Assembly (NCBI GenBank): GCA_045128635.1
Contig: JBGVRS010000093.1
Span: 1-7,603 of the forward strand
DNA length: 7,603 nt
Direction of reading: 5' to 3'
Source: HGM12587 sp045128635
GTDB taxonomy: Bacteria; Bacillota; Clostridia; Lachnospirales; Lachnospiraceae
Shown here: positions 5,663 to 7,603 of the stretch, piece by piece
Numbering within the stretch: position 1 is the stretch's first letter
Layout: each line of letters starts with the position of its first letter
Made by a program: the position numbers and the translations under genes
Notes under the pieces: model-generated
Told to the model about the DNA's origin: nothing
The model's input: the letters and a program-made list of their open reading frames with translations, nothing else
Databases searched by the model: none

Positions 5663-6427
5663 CTAAATATTATAAAGTCTTCTTCCATTTTCATTGGTAA
5701 TGCGGATTACTTCTTCTACCGGCACCTGCTTAATCACAGCCAGTTCTTCTGCTACATAAGCAATCTTTGACGAATCATTTCGTTTTCCTCGAAATGGCGT
5801 CGGTGCAAGATAAGGACAATCCGTTTCCAGCACAATCTGGGAAAGCGGCGTATATTCTGCTACCTCTTTTAATTTCTTCGCATTTTTAAAAGTTACCACT
5901 CCGCCGATACCAATATAATATCCCATGTTCAGATATTCTCTCGCCTGTTCTACAGAGTAAGAGTAACAGTGAATAATGCCGGATAAGTTTAACGGCTTTG
6001 CTGCAATGACCATATCCAAAGTATCTTTGGCAGCTTCTCTGCTGTGTACAATCATCGGAAGTTTTACTTCACTGGCAAGCTCCATCTGGCGCATAAACCA
6101 GTGTTTCTGCAGATCATGCTTTTCTTTATCCCAGTAGTAATCCAGTCCGATTTCTCCGACTGCTTTTACCTTTTCATGACTTGTCCATTTACGCAGCTTT
6201 TCAAACTTTTCCTCGTCCAGTTCCCCAACTTCATCTGGGTGAACCCCCACCGCTGCATATACAAACGGATATTTTTCTGCAAGCTTGATACTTCTTTCCG
6301 AAGAAGCCATACTTGCACCAACATTTACAATATATTCTACGTTTTGCTCTCCCATCCCAGATAGCAGCACGTCTCGATCTTCATCAAAAGCGTCATCATC
6401 ATAATGCGCGTGTGTATCAAAAATCAT
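5663..6427 (-). CDS. tatD: TatD family metal-dependent hydrolase (DNase)
   Basis: TatD proteins are cytoplasmic TIM-barrel metallohydrolases with 3'-5' exonuclease activity on DNA, and in some studies RNA; YabD is the B. subtilis member. The 254-residue protein has the usual length and metal-binding set: HAH at 6-8, GVHPDEV (61-67), GEIGLDYYWD with E92 (91-100), IVHSREA with H128 (126-132), IIHCYSYS with H153 (151-158), and LETDCPYLAPTPFRGKRNDS with D203 (200-219). The start is well supported by an AGGAGG 5 bases before the ATG. That site lies in a 9-bp hairpin formed with the last codons of the preceding FHA gene. The neighbouring rsmA gene is a common partner of tatD in Bacillota. The exact substrate cannot be told from sequence. 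Confidence 0.97.
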   Translation of the reverse strand: MIFDTHAHYDDDAFDEDRDVLLSGMGEQNVEYIVNVGASMASSERSIKLAEKYPFVYAAVGVHPDEVGELDEEKFEKLRKWTSHEKVKAVGEIGLDYYWDKEKHDLQKHWFMRQMELASEVKLPMIVHSREAAKDTLDMVIAAKPLNLSGIIHCYSYSVEQAREYLNMGYYIGIGGVVTFKNAKKLKEVAEYTPLSQIVLETDCPYLAPTPFRGKRNDSSKIAYVAEELAVIKQVPVEEVIRITNENGRRLYNI

Positions 6428-6455
6428 AATAGCCTCCTAGTTTAAAGGCTATTAT
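6426..6455 (-). promoter_or_regulatory. hairpin enclosing the tatD ribosome binding site
   Basis: On the minus strand ATAATAGCC (6455-6447) and GGCTATTAT (6434-6426) form a perfect 9-bp inverted repeat with a 12-base loop. The 5' arm is the last sense codons of the FHA gene. The loop holds its stop codon and the AGGA of the tatD Shine-Dalgarno AGGAGG. The 3' arm holds the remaining GG and the first two bases of the tatD ATG. No T tract follows. Ribosomes finishing the FHA gene would open it, which suggests translational coupling. Confidence 0.6.
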
Positions 6456-7581
6456 AACATTCATATCCTACATCTGCAAACAGAATGCGGTCTCCTTCGA
6501 AAATTTCTATCTCTTCTCCCGGTTCAATGGCGGTTCCATTCACATAGGTGCCATTGGTTGAATTCATGTCTGCAATATATAATCTTTTTTGCCTGACAAG
6601 TAATCTGCTATGAATTCTGCTGATGGTATCTCTGCCAATAAAGCCATCTACAGAATCTCTTTTTTTACCTATCAAAAAATCTTCTCCTTTGATACAAAAC
6701 TCTTCGTATCCCGGGATCAATGGACGCAAACGCCATTGTCCTGCCGGCATGTTTTGTAAAAGAACTGTTCCTGACTCAACGGGTGTTAAAATTTCTGTAT
6801 AGCTTACTTCACTACGTTTTTCTATAAAAGACTCCCCACATAGTTCTTCATAGGACTTTTCTTCTTCCAAGTCATCTTCTTTGACTTCTTTCTTTAAAAA
6901 GAATTGTAATATCCTCCCTAAAAATCCATTCTTTTTTTTCTTGAGTTCCTCCTCTTCTTTTGGCAAATCTCCAAAAAACTCCTCTGTTAGTTCTTCTTCC
7001 AACGGTAAATTTGTTTCCAATGGCTTTGATTCTTCCAACGGTTTCTCTTCTCTACAATGTTCTTTTAAAATCTCTTCTATCTGAAAATTCCCTTTACATG
7101 CGCTTTGATATAAGTGATAGACAAGTTCCACTCCTTCCGTATCATGGTAATCAAGATTCCCAAGCATCTCCTCCAGCATCTCACGGAATGATGTCAACAC
7201 ATCTCTCTTCTCCCACGGACAATAGCAAAAATAAAAATTCCCTTCTTTTGTATAAATATGTTCCATATCTAACAGTACACTTTCCATATCCAGCAAATAA
7301 TCTGTGACATCCCTTTCCAACTCTTTTACCGTAAAAAAAAGTTTTTTTATAGTGTCACCATTCAACTTCACCCTGTCGGAACATGCTTTCAGCGTTTGTT
7401 TAGAGGAAATATCATAATACAACTCCATGGAGCCATCTACCCTAAGCACATGCAATGGCAAAAAAGTTTGTGGTTTGTTTTTCACAATCATTTCTGTTTC
7501 ATAAGTTTCTTCATATAAACCATCTTCATTACCGATAATCAAATATGTTTTATTCAGATCTCTTTTTAATGTTTCTCCCAT
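6442..7581 (-). CDS. DUF6382-like N-terminus with C-terminal FHA domain, function unknown
   Basis: This 379-residue protein ends in a forkhead-associated domain (about 295-379), a fold that binds phosphothreonine peptides. Its conserved residues are present: GRDTISRIH (316-324) with R317, S321 and H324, and NSTNGTYVNG (340-349). The N-terminal 175 residues look like the DUF6382 family, including a YYDISSKQ segment near 55-62 and a YFCYCPWE segment near 117-124; I recognise this by eye, not by search. Between them lies a long Glu/Lys-rich linker (about 178-260) with a short basic-hydrophobic helix NGFLGRILQFFLKK at 218-231. There is no signal peptide. I chose the ATG at 7581 because AGGAG stands 6 bases before it; an in-frame TTG at 7596 lacks a placed site. 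Such proteins suggest phospho-dependent assembly or signalling, but no kinase is visible here. It heads the visible part of the tatD-rsmA-tadA cluster. Confidence 0.87.
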   Translation of the reverse strand: MGETLKRDLNKTYLIIGNEDGLYEETYETEMIVKNKPQTFLPLHVLRVDGSMELYYDISSKQTLKACSDRVKLNGDTIKKLFFTVKELERDVTDYLLDMESVLLDMEHIYTKEGNFYFCYCPWEKRDVLTSFREMLEEMLGNLDYHDTEGVELVYHLYQSACKGNFQIEEILKEHCREEKPLEESKPLETNLPLEEELTEEFFGDLPKEEEELKKKKNGFLGRILQFFLKKEVKEDDLEEEKSYEELCGESFIEKRSEVSYTEILTPVESGTVLLQNMPAGQWRLRPLIPGYEEFCIKGEDFLIGKKRDSVDGFIGRDTISRIHSRLLVRQKRLYIADMNSTNGTYVNGTAIEPGEEIEIFEGDRILFADVGYECYNSL

Positions 7582-7603
7582 CCTATTCTCCTGCAAAACC
7601 TTT
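7582..7603 (-). other. ribosome binding site of the FHA gene and window edge
   Basis: The minus strand carries AGGAG at 7592-7588, 6 bases before the ATG at 7581. This decides the start in favour of the ATG rather than the in-frame TTG at 7596. A TAG at 7585-7583 could be the stop of an upstream gene, but too little sequence is present to tell. No promoter is visible before the edge. Confidence 0.55.

Noticed and set aside
786..7307. Plus-strand open frames of 60-134 codons scattered through the window
   Set aside because: Each lies antisense to a well-identified minus-strand gene, and their translations look like out-of-frame readings (Phe/Ser/Cys-rich) without family motifs.
6442..7596. 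TTG at 7596 as start of the FHA protein
   Set aside because: The AGGAG that serves the ATG at 7581 lies downstream of this TTG, and no ribosome binding site is visible before the TTG within the window.
1..7603. CRISPR arrays, insertion sequences, tRNA or rRNA genes, phage or defence genes
   Set aside because: No spaced direct repeats, transposase or integrase motifs, tRNA cloverleaf or rRNA sequence could be seen; gene content and tight spacing are those of a core chromosomal region.

Overview
The window looks like a chromosomal housekeeping segment of a low-to-moderate G+C Gram-positive bacterium, most likely a clostridial Bacillota of the Lachnospiraceae type. Three things point there: a long SRP RNA with an Alu domain, the order tadA - SRP RNA - dnaX - ybaB - recR that is also found in Bacillus subtilis, and a DUF6382-like/FHA protein of a kind I associate with Lachnospiraceae. 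All eight complete genes, the RNA gene and the partial gene at the left edge lie on the minus strand, so transcription runs from high to low coordinates. I see no mobile element, CRISPR array, tRNA or rRNA.

The first block in transcription order (7581 to 4260) holds an FHA-domain protein, tatD, rsmA (ksgA) and tadA, separated by 6 to 14 bases. Its promoter must lie beyond the right edge. No terminator follows tadA, so this transcript should run into the SRP RNA gene (4220 to 3957). The SRP RNA also has a near-consensus promoter of its own, whose -35 box lies inside the last codons of tadA. A strong intrinsic terminator at 3903-3938 ends this block.

The second block (3757 to 168) is pfkA - dnaX - ybaB - recR. 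It starts at a clear promoter (3855-3883) just after the SRP terminator. Its genes are 3 bases apart or overlap by one base, and it ends at a textbook intrinsic terminator (131-162). It joins a glycolytic kinase to the clamp-loader subunit and two nucleoid/repair proteins. In B. subtilis dnaX follows the SRP RNA directly, so pfkA looks like an insertion into an old DNA-metabolism operon. Past the terminator, a further promoter and an open frame running off the left edge suggest another minus-strand gene.

I found no wholly new system. The points most worth checking are small signals within these known genes. They are an in-frame A AAA AAG heptamer in dnaX with a nearby -1 stop (possible tau/gamma frameshifting), a perfect 13-bp hairpin over dnaX codons 7-16, a 9-bp hairpin that encloses the tatD ribosome binding site and pairs it with the end of the FHA gene, and a phosphofructokinase with an unusual substrate-specificity signature (GGNGT with PKTIDND).
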